This document shows, in pieces, positions 43,747 through 52,506 of a stretch of DNA of 64,000 bases (positions are counted from its first letter, which is position 1; every line of letters starts with the position of its first letter). Under the pieces are notes generated by a model, which ran no database searches, was not told the DNA's origin, and worked only from the letters and a program-made list of their open reading frames with translations. This DNA comes from Streptomyces kronopolitis. GTDB taxonomy: Bacteria; Actinomycetota; Actinomycetes; Streptomycetales; Streptomycetaceae. The stretch lies in the NCBI RefSeq assembly GCF_014646275.1, contig NZ_BMND01000029.1, positions 38,740 to 102,739 of the forward strand, written 5' to 3'. The position numbers were made by a program, and so were the translations under genes.

Positions 43747-44505
43747 TCAGACGTCGACCTTCGCCAGCCGTTTGCCGTCCAGCGTGTTGACCTCGAAGTG
43801 GTCGATGTCGCCGCGGTTGAGGGCCGCGCCGCCCGCCGCGTACAGGGGCTCGCGGTTCCACTTCGCGGCGCTGCCCGGGATGCCGTAGCCGCCCTTGGGG
43901 ACGGCCCAGGTCGTGACGGTCTGCCGCTTGCCGTCCTTGCCGACGGCGACCAGGTCGCAGGCGAGCGGGCCCTTGACGTTGGCCAGCTCAAGGACGACCT
44001 GGGTGCCCCAGGGCCGGGTGGCCATGGAGACGCCCGCCGAGACCTTGGTGTCCGGGTCGACGGAGCTGACCTTCTCGCCCGCCGCGTACTGGGCCCGCAC
44101 GGCGCTCGCCAGCGGCGGCGCCGGGGTGCTCGGCGGGCTGCCGGGCGGGGCCGGCTCCCCCTTCAGGGCGAAGGTGGCCAGCGGTCCGCCGACGATCAGG
44201 ACGACGGCCGCCGCGACCAGGAACAGCCGGCGCCGGGCCCGGCCGCGGCGGGTGGCGGTCACCTCGCCGAGCAGCCCGTCGAGCAGCGCCGGGCCGGGCT
44301 CGGCGGTGATCGTCTGCGGGGTGGGCGCGGACTGCTTGAACTCGGCCAGCACCGGCGTGAGACGCATCAGTTGTTCGAGTTCGGCCGCGCACCGGTCGCA
44401 GCCGACGAGATGCGCCTCGAACCGGTCCGCGTCGGCGGCGTCCAGGACGCCCAGGGCGTAGGCGCCGACGTCGGTGTGCCGGTCCGGTGGCATGGGCGGG
44501 GTCAC
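43747..44505 (-). CDS. Zinc anti-sigma factor (ZAS family), partner of SigU
   Basis: 252 residues. The N-terminal anti-sigma domain contains the ZAS motif HLVGCDRC (His32, Cys36, Cys39) in a helix after YALGVLDAADADRFEAH. One membrane helix (RRLFLVAAAVVLIVGGPLATFAL, about residues 94-115) leads to an extracytoplasmic domain of about 130 residues with DUF-like beta strands (TQVVLELANVKGPLACDLVAVGKDG). It should hold the sigma factor at the membrane and release it on an envelope signal. The GTG start overlaps the sigU stop (GTGA), so the two are coupled. Confidence 0.9.
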   Translation of the reverse strand: MTPPMPPDRHTDVGAYALGVLDAADADRFEAHLVGCDRCAAELEQLMRLTPVLAEFKQSAPTPQTITAEPGPALLDGLLGEVTATRRGRARRRLFLVAAAVVLIVGGPLATFALKGEPAPPGSPPSTPAPPLASAVRAQYAAGEKVSSVDPDTKVSAGVSMATRPWGTQVVLELANVKGPLACDLVAVGKDGKRQTVTTWAVPKGGYGIPGSAAKWNREPLYAAGGAALNRGDIDHFEVNTLDGKRLAKVDV

Positions 44506-45023
44506 TCCGTTACTCCTCGTTCCTCGAGCGAGAGCTTCAGGGAGCGCAGCGCGTAGAACACCCGGGACCGTACGGTCCCGGCCGGCACCCGCAGCACTTG
44601 TGCCGCCTCGCTGACCGTACGCTCCTTGAAGTACGTCTCGACGAGGGCCTCTCGGTGGGCCTTGCTCAGATCGCTCAGCGCCTCGGAGATCGTCATCAGC
44701 CGCAGCGCCCGGTCGATCACATCGGCGGCGGGCATCGTCTCCAGCGGCGTCGCGTCGACCTCCTGCGGCCGCGCCTGGCGGCTGCGGTGCCCGTCGATCA
44801 CGATCCGCCGGGCGACGGTCACCAGCCAGGGCCGGATGGATCCGGTCGCCCGCTGCAACTGATCGGCGTTGCGCCAGGCACGGACCAGCGTCTCCTGCAC
44901 CACGTCCTCCGCGCGATGCCGGTCGCCCGCCACCAAGCGCAGGACGAAGGCGAGAAGCGGGCCCGCATGATCGTCATAGAGGGCTCGCATGAGCTCCTCG
45001 TCAGGTGTCGTCCTGTCTGCCAC
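44502..45023 (-). CDS. sigU: ECF RNA polymerase sigma factor, SigU type
   Basis: 173 residues. Sigma region 2 is LYDDHAGPLLAFVLRLVAGDRHRAEDVVQETLVRAWR; region 4 is LSKAHREALVETYFKERTVSEAAQVLRVPAGTVRSRVFYALRSLK. Together these are the ECF arrangement, with no region 3 or 1. I chose the GTG at 45023 because AAGGA precedes it by 7 bases; a GTG six codons upstream is the alternative. The identity as SigU comes from its place next to a ZAS anti-sigma factor and the HelD-type gene, as I remember in S. coelicolor, where the system affects secretion and differentiation. Confidence 0.82.
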   Translation of the reverse strand: MADRTTPDEELMRALYDDHAGPLLAFVLRLVAGDRHRAEDVVQETLVRAWRNADQLQRATGSIRPWLVTVARRIVIDGHRSRQARPQEVDATPLETMPAADVIDRALRLMTISEALSDLSKAHREALVETYFKERTVSEAAQVLRVPAGTVRSRVFYALRSLKLSLEERGVTE

Positions 45024-45141
45024 GACGGCATCCTTACGCACTCCAACTCCCGGGTCGATAGCCCGCATCGCCCAAGATCGCCGGGGACCGCGCCATGAAT
45101 CGGACTTGCGGTGAGGAGTACGGACGGGCCGGGCGGGGTGT

Positions 45142-45783
45142 TCAGCGCCCGGCGGAATATTTTTCCGCGGCGGTGACCGGCCCCTGACCGGCGACCGCGG
45201 CCGGGTCCCGGCGGACCGTCGTGCGCCGCCGGTGGCGGGCCACCCGCTCCCGGTTGCCGCACACTTCGCTGGAGCACCAACGGCGGCGCCGGCCACGGGA
45301 GGTGTCCAGGTAGACCAGGGTGCAGCGGGCGCCCTCGCACTGCCGCAGCCGCCGGCGGGCCGCCGCGTCGGTCAGCAGCCCGATCGCGTCCCGGGCCACC
45401 TCGGCCAGCAGCCCGGCGCAGTCGGGCGGGGCGGGCAGCGTGCGGGCCAGGGCGCCGTCGGCGGTCCGCACGGCGCACGCGGCGGGCGGCTGCCCGGCCC
45501 CGGCCGCGGAGTTGAGCAGCGCCAGATCGGCGTCGGCCGCCCTGCCCCGCAGTTCGTCGTGCACCACCCGGCGCAGCAGCTCCCCGAGCGCGCGGAAGCG
45601 GCCCAGCCAGCGGCCGTCGACCCCGTCCAGCGGGGTGCCGTGCGGCACCAGGCCGGCGCCGACCAGCCAGGCCCGCAACTCCTCGGGGCCGGTGAGCCGT
45701 TCGGCGGGGGTGCCGGCCGCCGTGGCCGCCAGGTCCAGGCAGATCCGCCCGCAGTCGAACCGCAGGTCGCCTTGCGCCGCCAT
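45142..45783 (-). CDS. CGNR zinc-finger (ABATE domain) protein
   Basis: 213 residues. The N-terminal ABATE domain begins LRFDCGRICLDLAATAAG. The C-terminal CGNR zinc finger is complete: CEGARCTLVYLDTSRGRRRRWCSSEVCGNRERVARHRRR, with Cys-x4-Cys and Cys-x4-Cys-Gly-Asn-Arg. Such proteins are presumed DNA-binding stress regulators. The ATG at 45783 (MAAQGDLRFDCG) places the domain at the terminus. Not obviously linked to sigU, which runs in the same direction 118 bases away. Confidence 0.85.
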   Translation of the reverse strand: MAAQGDLRFDCGRICLDLAATAAGTPAERLTGPEELRAWLVGAGLVPHGTPLDGVDGRWLGRFRALGELLRRVVHDELRGRAADADLALLNSAAGAGQPPAACAVRTADGALARTLPAPPDCAGLLAEVARDAIGLLTDAAARRRLRQCEGARCTLVYLDTSRGRRRRWCSSEVCGNRERVARHRRRTTVRRDPAAVAGQGPVTAAEKYSAGR

Positions 45784-45919
45784 GTGCCCGTCACTCCTTC
45801 GGGGACCCCGCACCAGTGCCCCCAGAGTGCCCCGCGCACGCGCCGGCCGGAACCCTCCGGAGGCGGCCGCCGCGACCGGCGCCGCGTGTGCGGTCGCGAC
45901 CGGCGCCGCGCGTGGGTGG

Positions 45920-47104
45920 CTACTCCCCGCCGTACTTGTCGGTGTCCGCGTGCGGGTCGAGGGAGAGCCGGTAGCCGCGCTTGACCACCGTCTGGATCAG
46001 CTGGGGCGCGCCCAGCGCCACTCTTAGCCGGGCCATCGCGGTCTCCACGGCGTGCTCGTCGCGGCCCGCGCCCGGCAGCGCGCGCAGCAGCTCGGCGCGG
46101 GAGACCACCCAGCCGGGCCGGCGGGCCAGCGCGCGCAGCAGCGCCATGCCGGCCGGCGGCACCGGGCGCAGCGCCCCGTCCACCACCGCGGCATGCCCGC
46201 GGATCTCCAGCCGCCGCCCGGCCACCGGCAACGGCCGCACCCGGGACGGCAGTTCCCGGCACAGCACCTGCACCAGCGGGCCGAGCCGGAAGCGCTCCGG
46301 TTGCAGGGTCGGCAGGTCCTCGGCCTGGAGCGGCAGCGCGGTCACCGGTCCCACGCACACCACCAGCACCTCGCGCCGCAGCGCTGCCAGCACCTCCTCG
46401 CGCATCCCGCGCTCCCCCGCCCGGCGCAGCAGCGAGGCGGCGGCCGGCGCGCTGGTGAAGGTCACCGCGTCCAGGGCGCGCGCGGCCACCGCGTCCAGCA
46501 GCCGGTCGACCGGACCGATGTCCTCCGGCGGCATCCAGCGGTAGACGGGGACGCCGACGACCTCCGCCCCGCCGGCCCGCAGCGCCTCGACGAACCCCGG
46601 CAGCGGCTCGCCGTGCAGTTGCAGCGCCACGCGGCGGCCGGCGACGCCCTCCGCCAGCAGCCGGTCCAGCACCTCGGCCATCGACTCGGAGGCCGGGGAC
46701 CACTTCTCGCTCAGCCCGGCGGCCCGGATCGCGCCGCGCACCTTGGGCCCGCGGGCCAGCAGCTCCACCCCGGCCAGCCGGTCCAGCAGGGCCTCGCCCA
46801 GGCCCCAGCCCTCGGCGGCCTCCACCCAGCCGCGGAAGCCGATGGCGGTGGTGGCCACGACGATGTCCGGCGGGTGGCCGAGCAGGTCCCGGGTCACCGC
46901 GAGCAGCTCGGTGTCGTCCGGCAGCGGGACGATGCGCAGCGCGGGCGCGTGCAGCACCTGTGCGCCGCGCCGTTCGAGGAGCGCGCCCAGTTCCTCGGCC
47001 CGGCGGGCCGCGGTCACGCCGACGGTGAACCCGTCCAGCGGCCGGACCGCCGGTGCCGGCTCCGTCCGCTCCTGTGCGCCGTGCTCCTGCTGCTGCTCGT
47101 GCAT
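45920..47104 (-). CDS. Uroporphyrinogen-III synthase domain fused to a winged-helix DNA-binding domain
   Basis: 394 residues. Residues about 25-285 form a HemD domain: LDGFTVGVTAARRAEELGALLERRGAQVL, VATTAIGFRGWVEAA, VTFTSAPAAASLLRRAG. Residues about 305-385 are an OmpR/PhoB-type winged helix (LVSRAELLRALPG in variant form, HAVETAMARLRVALG, LIQTVVKRGYRLSLD). The fusion is known in actinobacteria and may be a regulator rather than the haem-pathway enzyme. It lies 193 bases downstream of narK on the same strand, and nitrate/nitrite metabolism is a plausible target by analogy. ATG at 47104. Confidence 0.88.
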   Translation of the reverse strand: MHEQQQEHGAQERTEPAPAVRPLDGFTVGVTAARRAEELGALLERRGAQVLHAPALRIVPLPDDTELLAVTRDLLGHPPDIVVATTAIGFRGWVEAAEGWGLGEALLDRLAGVELLARGPKVRGAIRAAGLSEKWSPASESMAEVLDRLLAEGVAGRRVALQLHGEPLPGFVEALRAGGAEVVGVPVYRWMPPEDIGPVDRLLDAVAARALDAVTFTSAPAAASLLRRAGERGMREEVLAALRREVLVVCVGPVTALPLQAEDLPTLQPERFRLGPLVQVLCRELPSRVRPLPVAGRRLEIRGHAAVVDGALRPVPPAGMALLRALARRPGWVVSRAELLRALPGAGRDEHAVETAMARLRVALGAPQLIQTVVKRGYRLSLDPHADTDKYGGE

Positions 47105-47297
47105 GGTGGTCCCGCTCCGCCCAGAGTGGTGTGCTGCCGTCTCCTGCTCCGCTGCCGCCGCGGCCCGGGCGGCACGCGGTGCCGGGTGCCCAGGGTGCCA
47201 ACGGCACGTGACGGCTCCGGTCCTCCAGTATTTCCCCGCGGTTACGCGGCCGCCCCCGCGGGGGCGGCCGCGGCGCCCCCGTGCGGCCGCCCCCGGC

Positions 47298-48743
47298 CTA
47301 CACCTCCGCGTACGCCGGGCGCCGCTCGCCGTCCGCCGACGGCACCCGCGCGGCACGCCGTGCCCGGGCCGCGGGCCGCAGGTATACGACCCAGGTCACC
47401 GCGCCGCACACCGCGTAGCAGGCCAGGAACGAGGCGAACGCGGGCGTGCCCGAGCCGGTCGCCAGGAACGACTGCCGGAAGGCGAGGTTGACGGCCAGTC
47501 CGCCGAGCGCGCCCACCGCCCCGATGAGCCCCATCGCCGCGCCCGACAGCCGCCGCCCCTCGGCCGCGGCCGACTCCCCCGCCAGTCCGCGGCCGAGCGC
47601 CAGGGCCTGGAAGATCCCCGGGATCATCTTGTACGTGGCGCCGTTGCCGAGCCCCGACAGCACGAACAGCGCGATGAACCCGGCGAGGAACACCGGCAGC
47701 GACGCCGTCGCCGACGCCCCGATCACCACCGCGGTGGCCAGGCTCATCGCCGCGAAGGTGCCGAGGGTGATCCGGGCGCCGCCGAACCGGTCCGCCAGCC
47801 GCCCGCCGACCGGCCGGACCAGCGAGCCCAGCAGCGGCCCGAGGAAGGTCAGCGACGCCGCCTGGAGCGGGGTGCGCGCGAACTGGCTCTGCAGCACCAG
47901 GCCGAAGGCGAAGCCGTAGCCGATGAACGACCCGAAGGTGCCCAGGTAGAGCAGGGACATCACCCAGGTGTGCGCCTCCCGGGCGGCGTCGCGGGCCGCG
48001 CCGGTGTCGTTCGCCACCGGGGCGAGGTTGTCCATGAACAGCGCCGCGAGCAGCGCGGCGAGCACGATCAGCGGCAGGTAGACGGCCAGCACCAGCCGCG
48101 GCCGCGCGGCCCCCGCCGTCCCGATCACCAGCAGCCCCACCAGCTGGATCACCGGCACCCCGATGTTGCCGCCGCCGGCGTTGAGCCCCAGCGCGTAGCC
48201 CTTCCTGCGCAGCGGGAAGAAGGAGTTGATGTTGGTCATCGAGGAGGCGAAGTTCCCGCCCCCGACCCCCGCCAGGGCCGCGATCAGCAGGAACGTGCCG
48301 TAGGAGGTGCCCGGTTCGAGCACGGCCGCCGCGGCGCCGGCCGGCAGCAGCAGCAACAGCGCGCTGATCACCGTCCAGTTGCGGCCGCCGCACCACGCCA
48401 CCGCGAAGGTGTACGGCACCCGCAGCACCGCGCCCACCAGCGTCGGCACCGCCACCAGGAAGAACTTCCCGGCCGGGTCGATCCCGTACTCCGGCCCCAT
48501 GAACAGCACCATCACCGACCACAGGCTCCAGATGGAGAACCCGATGTGTTCGCAGAGCACGGACAGCGCCAGGTTCCGCCGGGCGATCCGCTCCCCCGTC
48601 GTCGCCCAGAAGGCCTCGTCCTCGGGGTCCCAGTGCTCGATCCACCGCCCGCCGCGCCGCCGCACCCGGCCACCGCCGGGGCTGCCGCCGGAGGTGCCGC
48701 CGGGGCTGTCGTCACTGCGGGTTTGTGCTGCCGCGGCCGTCAT
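47298..48743 (-). CDS. narK: NarK-type nitrate/nitrite transporter (MFS)
   Basis: 481 residues, about 12 helices. The NNP-family nitrate signature GVGGGNFASSMTNINSFFP is present, as is its second copy GLGNGATYKMIPGIF with conserved Gly and Asn. Other landmarks are WIEHWDPEDEAFWATTG at the N-terminus and VGGRLADRFGGARIT. It should import nitrate or export nitrite across the cytoplasmic membrane. ATG at 48743. It is followed by the HemD-winged-helix gene, as I recall in S. coelicolor. No nitrate reductase genes lie in the window. Confidence 0.93.
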   Translation of the reverse strand: MTAAAAQTRSDDSPGGTSGGSPGGGRVRRRGGRWIEHWDPEDEAFWATTGERIARRNLALSVLCEHIGFSIWSLWSVMVLFMGPEYGIDPAGKFFLVAVPTLVGAVLRVPYTFAVAWCGGRNWTVISALLLLLPAGAAAAVLEPGTSYGTFLLIAALAGVGGGNFASSMTNINSFFPLRRKGYALGLNAGGGNIGVPVIQLVGLLVIGTAGAARPRLVLAVYLPLIVLAALLAALFMDNLAPVANDTGAARDAAREAHTWVMSLLYLGTFGSFIGYGFAFGLVLQSQFARTPLQAASLTFLGPLLGSLVRPVGGRLADRFGGARITLGTFAAMSLATAVVIGASATASLPVFLAGFIALFVLSGLGNGATYKMIPGIFQALALGRGLAGESAAAEGRRLSGAAMGLIGAVGALGGLAVNLAFRQSFLATGSGTPAFASFLACYAVCGAVTWVVYLRPAARARRAARVPSADGERRPAYAEV

Positions 48744-48938
48744 CGCGCCTCCCTGGGGTCGGGTTCTGCGCGCTGACGCTAGGGACGGCGGGTTTCGGTG
48801 CCGTGCCGCCCGGTGACACGGACGAAACCTTGCACTCACGGGGCGGGGCGCGGGGTGGTGAGGCGGCGCTCCCGGTGGCGGGCTCCCGGCAGCAGGCTCC
48901 CGACGGCGGGGATCCCCGCCTTCTGCCGCCGCCCAGGC

Positions 48939-49481
48939 CTATTCGGCGGTCTCCTGGGGCGGGCCCATCCATATCGAGTCCGCGCAGACGTCCATCGACC
49001 GGCGCCGGCCCGCCTCGTCGCGGACCTCGACCGCGCGCCGGCCCGGGTAGTCGCGCGGCGCGGACACCACGGCGACATCGTTGCTGATCCGGAAGTCGTC
49101 CGCGGCCGTGCGCGGCCGGCAGTCCCGGTAGCGCAGGCTGGTCACCACCGTGCCGCCGCGCTGGAGGTCTATCGGCATGATCCGGCCGTGCCCCCGGGCG
49201 GCGGACTCCGGGCCCTTGCCGAGGTGGACCTCGAAGGCGGGGAAGCCGCGGAACACACAGGGCTGTTCACCCGTGTTGACGACCGACAGCCGGGCGTCGC
49301 GGTGCGGTGAGTGCGGCTTCTTCTTCAGGACGGTCAGCTTCCACCGCAGGCCCTTGGTGGTGCAGTTGGCGTGCAGGGCTGCCATCCGGGGCGATCCGGC
49401 GCAGCCCGTCAGGGCCAGGCCGGCCGCGACGGTCAAGGTCACTGCGGCCGCCACCGCCACACGAAGTGCACGCCGTCGCAC
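48939..49481 (-). CDS. DUF4232-type lipoprotein
   Basis: 180 residues. A basic n-region (RRRALRVAV) and hydrophobic core lead to the lipobox LTGC, so it is probably lipid-anchored outside the membrane. The mature domain resembles DUF4232: LRWKLTVLKKKPHSPHRDARLSVVNTGEQPCVFRGFPAFEV, with paired Cys. Function unknown. Start GTG 49481 behind GGGGAG, 4 bases away. It stands between the narK gene and a LysR gene on the same strand. Confidence 0.78.
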   Translation of the reverse strand: MRRRALRVAVAAAVTLTVAAGLALTGCAGSPRMAALHANCTTKGLRWKLTVLKKKPHSPHRDARLSVVNTGEQPCVFRGFPAFEVHLGKGPESAARGHGRIMPIDLQRGGTVVTSLRYRDCRPRTAADDFRISNDVAVVSAPRDYPGRRAVEVRDEAGRRRSMDVCADSIWMGPPQETAE

Positions 49482-49597
49482 GGATCTCCCCTGTTCGTTG
49501 CCTACACATATCCCTGCCGTTAAGGAAAGCTTTTCGTGCACTCGGGGTTGCCTGCACGTCCGTAATTTTTGTGCCATCGACCGTTCCTGATCGCCCG

Positions 49598-50572
49598 TCA
49601 GCCGGAAATGCCCATCACCCGCGCGTCCGCCTCCGGGAGCCACCACGCGTCCCCGGGCGGCCTGAGCCAGCCGTGCCGAGCGCCGGCTTCGCGGGCGGCC
49701 GTCCGCAGCGCGTCCAGCCCCGGATGCCGCAGCCCCCGCCGCCACACCATCGACACGGGCGACAGCGGGACCGGCTCCACCAGCGGCCGCAGCACCATCC
49801 CCGGCACCTCGATGAACTCCTCACTCGCCAGCACCGACCACCCCCGCTTGCGCACCACCCGCACGAACTCCTGCGAGCCCTCGATCTCCGGGAACGGCGC
49901 GGCCATCGCGATGCCGCGGCCCTCGAAGAGCCGTGCGGCCAGCTCCGTCCACTCGGCGGTGCGCGGATTGCCGGCACCCGCGTAGAGCGTCTCGCCGACC
50001 AGGCGGGCGAGCGGGACCGCGGACCGCGCGGCCAGCGGATGCTCCTCGGGCAGCAGCACCGCCATCCGCTCCAGCCGGACCGGCTGGTGGCTCAGCCGGT
50101 CCCGGACGCCGGCCGGCAGCGCCGCGAGCCGGCCGAAGGAGACATCGAGCTGGCCGTCCGCCACCTCGGGCGCCGCCCCCGCCAGCCCGCTGTGGAACCG
50201 GGCCACCAGCTCCACGCTGTCCGCCACCCGCTCCCTGGCCGCCGCCAGCACCCGGTCCGCGGTGCCGACCGGGGCCCGCACGTCCACCAGCAACGGCCGC
50301 TCCGGGACGGGACGGAACGCCGCCGCCAGCTCGTCCTGGGCGCTCAGCACCCGCCGCGCGTACGGCAGCAGTCGCTGCCCGTCCGGCGTCAGGGCGACCT
50401 GCCGGGTGGTCCGCACGAACAGCGTGGCGCCCAACTCCCGCTCCAGCCGCCGGATATCGCGGCTGAGCGCCTGCTGGGCGACGTGCAACCCGGCGGCGGC
50501 GCGGGTGAAGTGGAGCGCGTCGGCGACGGCGGTGAACGCGCGGAGCAGACGCGGGTCGGTGTCGTACGGCAT
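49598..50572 (-). CDS. LysR family transcriptional regulator
   Basis: 324 residues. The N-terminal winged HTH (LLRAFTAVADALHFTRAAAGLHVAQQALSRDIRRLERELG) has the usual pattern followed by LFVRTTRQVALTPDG. The effector domain is typical. A C-terminal tail after the periplasmic-binding fold contains HPGLDALRTAAREAG and a Trp-rich end. It is divergent from the MFS transporter at 50850, which is its most likely target. ATG 50572. Confidence 0.9.
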   Translation of the reverse strand: MPYDTDPRLLRAFTAVADALHFTRAAAGLHVAQQALSRDIRRLERELGATLFVRTTRQVALTPDGQRLLPYARRVLSAQDELAAAFRPVPERPLLVDVRAPVGTADRVLAAARERVADSVELVARFHSGLAGAAPEVADGQLDVSFGRLAALPAGVRDRLSHQPVRLERMAVLLPEEHPLAARSAVPLARLVGETLYAGAGNPRTAEWTELAARLFEGRGIAMAAPFPEIEGSQEFVRVVRKRGWSVLASEEFIEVPGMVLRPLVEPVPLSPVSMVWRRGLRHPGLDALRTAAREAGARHGWLRPPGDAWWLPEADARVMGISG

Positions 50573-50849
50573 CGGGCCATCCTGGCAGCGCCGCCGCCCC
50601 GCCGACCCCGTCTCCCATTGACACCGCAGGTGCGTCAATGGCCGCCGATCAGGTGTTGGACGCACGACGGGCACGGCCGCGACCGTAGTGGCATGATCCT
50701 CTTCCTCGCCGCCCGGCCGGTCGTCCCCCGCCCGCCCGGCCGCCCGGCGCGCGCGCGGGCCGCCGCGCCGCCCGTCGCCCTACCGCCGGCTCTTCGCCCT
50801 CCCCGGCACCCGCGCCTTCACCGCCGCCGGCCTGCTGGCCCGGCTGCCC

Positions 50850-51980
50850 ATGGGGATGCTCGGCGTCAGCGCGGTGCTGATGATCGCGACCACCCGCGGC
50901 TCGTACGCGCTGGCCGGGGCGGTCACCGCGACCGGCCTGGCGGCGACGGCACTGGCCGGCCCGTGGACCGCGCGGCTGATCGACCGCCACGGCCAGGCCC
51001 GGGCCGCGGTCCCGGCCACCGCACTCGCCGTCCTCGGCTCGCTCTCGCTGCTGCTCTGCGTCCACCGCGGCGCGCCCGACTGGACCCTCTTCGCCTCGTA
51101 CGCGGCGACCGCCACCACCCCCAACCTCGGCGGGATGTCCCGTGCCCGCTGGGCGCACCTCCTGCGGGACGACCCGGCCGCCCGGCACACCGCCGACGCC
51201 TTCGAACAGGCCGCGGACGAGCTGCGCTTCCTCCTCGGACCGGTGCTCGCCACCCTGCTGTGCACCGGCCTCGCCCCGGAGGCGGGCACGGCGGTGGCCG
51301 CGGCCCTGCTGCTGACCGGGACACTGCTCCTCGCCGCCCAGCGCGGCACCGAACCCCCGGTGGCCCCGCGGTCCGCGGCCCGCACCCGCTCGCCGCTGCG
51401 GCTGCCCGGCATCCCGCCGCTGCTGCTCACCTTCGTCTGCACCGGCGCGGTTTTCGGCTCGACGGAGGTGGTCACCCTGGCCTACGCCGACGCCGACGGC
51501 ATCCGCGCCGCCGGCGGCGCCCTGCTGGCCCTCCAGGCCGCCGGGTCCGCCGCCGCCGGACTGCTCTACGGCCTGCTGCGCCCGGCCCCGGGCCATGACA
51601 CCCGCCGCTTCCGCCGCTGCCTCACCGCGATGGCCGCCCTGATGCCACTGCCTCTGCTCGCCGCCGCGGCGGGCGGGCCGGCGGCGCTGGCCGTCGCCCT
51701 GGCGGTCGCGGGCACGGCCACCGCCCCGGCGATGGTCACCGGCATGGGGCTGGTCCGGTCCCGCACCCCGGCGGATCGGCTGAACGAGGGGATGACCCTC
51801 GCCGTGACGGCCCTGCTGGCCGGTATCGCGGCCGGTTCGGCGGCCGGCGGCCGGGCCGTGGAGCACCTCTCCGGGCCCGGCCTCGGCTACGCGGTCCCGG
51901 CCGCGGCCGCCGCCCTGGCGCTGTGCACCTCGCTGCGGCGCCCGGCGCGCACCGGCCGCACACAAAGCAGCGGCCCGTGA
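50850..51980 (+). CDS. MFS transporter, 5' end uncertain (possible frameshift)
   Basis: 376 residues from the first in-frame ATG, which gives about 11 helices. Similarity of composition continues upstream in the same frame (YRRLFALPGTRAFTAAGLLARLP, 50781-50849), which is what such exporters usually start with. Yet no ATG, GTG or TTG occurs between the in-frame TGA at 50694 and 50850. An ATG at 50693 lies in another frame. So the true start requires a frameshift, a CTG start, or the 50850 ATG with a shortened first helix. Role: probable small-molecule exporter controlled by the divergent LysR gene. Confidence 0.7.
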   Translation: MGMLGVSAVLMIATTRGSYALAGAVTATGLAATALAGPWTARLIDRHGQARAAVPATALAVLGSLSLLLCVHRGAPDWTLFASYAATATTPNLGGMSRARWAHLLRDDPAARHTADAFEQAADELRFLLGPVLATLLCTGLAPEAGTAVAAALLLTGTLLLAAQRGTEPPVAPRSAARTRSPLRLPGIPPLLLTFVCTGAVFGSTEVVTLAYADADGIRAAGGALLALQAAGSAAAGLLYGLLRPAPGHDTRRFRRCLTAMAALMPLPLLAAAAGGPAALAVALAVAGTATAPAMVTGMGLVRSRTPADRLNEGMTLAVTALLAGIAAGSAAGGRAVEHLSGPGLGYAVPAAAAALALCTSLRRPARTGRTQSSGP

Positions 51981-52002
51981 GGATCTCACGGGCCGCTGCT
52001 TT
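51964..52002. terminator. Bidirectional terminator between the MFS gene and ssrA
   Basis: AAAGCAGCGGCCCGTGA (51964-51980) pairs with TCACGGGCCGCTGCTTT (51986-52002), a 17-base perfect stem with a 5-base loop. An A-run on one side and a T-run on the other let it stop transcription from both directions. It includes the MFS stop codon. Confidence 0.9.
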
Positions 52003-52014
52003 ACATGGGATGAG

Positions 52015-52381
52015 TGGAGATGGCGGGAATCGAACCCGCGTCCAACGGTGCGGAATCAGGGCTTCTCCGAGTGCAGTTCGCTGCGATTTTCTCGGCCCCG
52101 GAGATCACGCGAACAAGTCTCCGACGGGCCCAGTCACTGTTTGATTTCCTTCTGGACCCCGCGACCGGGTCTAGAAGTTTAGTTCCCTAGCTGATGCCAG
52201 GATCCGGGTCGGGAACATCCCCGGGCTGACACTTCGCAAGTCGCTACTTAGGCAGCGAGGGCGAAGGAATCGCGCTTGGTGTTGGCGATTATTGGTTGCG
52301 ACATATGGTTAACGAGATCATTGCCGCTTCCTCGACTCGCTTCCCCTGCTTCGACATCCGCTGTCGAAACCGATCATCCCC
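52015..52381 (-). ncRNA. ssrA: tmRNA (ssrA)
   Basis: About 367 bases on the minus strand. The 5' end GGGGATG pairs with CATCTCC of the tRNA-like 3' end (one G:U). The TTCGATT T-loop sits in GCGGGTTCGATTCCCGC. CCA is not encoded. The tag reading frame is 52286 down to 52248: ANTKRDSFALAA followed by TAA. Pseudoknot-like GC-rich helices follow. tmRNA with SmpB rescues stalled ribosomes and tags the product for proteolysis. smpB is the next gene upstream on the same strand. Confidence 0.95.
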
Positions 52382-52430
52382 ATGTTGATTTATCAAGGTG
52401 GTGCCACACCCCTCGTCGGGGTGCGGAGCC

Positions 52431-52436
52431 ATCGTA
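52431..52436 (-). promoter_or_regulatory. Possible ssrA promoter -10 element
   Basis: On the minus strand TACGAT lies 50 bases upstream of the mature tmRNA 5' end; a clear -35 is not visible 17 bases further up. A short CACCCC/GGGGTG hairpin lies between it and the tmRNA. Transcription from here would give a precursor needing 5' processing. Confidence 0.3.
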
Positions 52437-52506
52437 CGTGAACAACGCGTGCCGTTGCCAGCGTATTCCCCGGCAGCGCCCCCGGGGCCCGGGCCGTACG
52501 GGCCCG

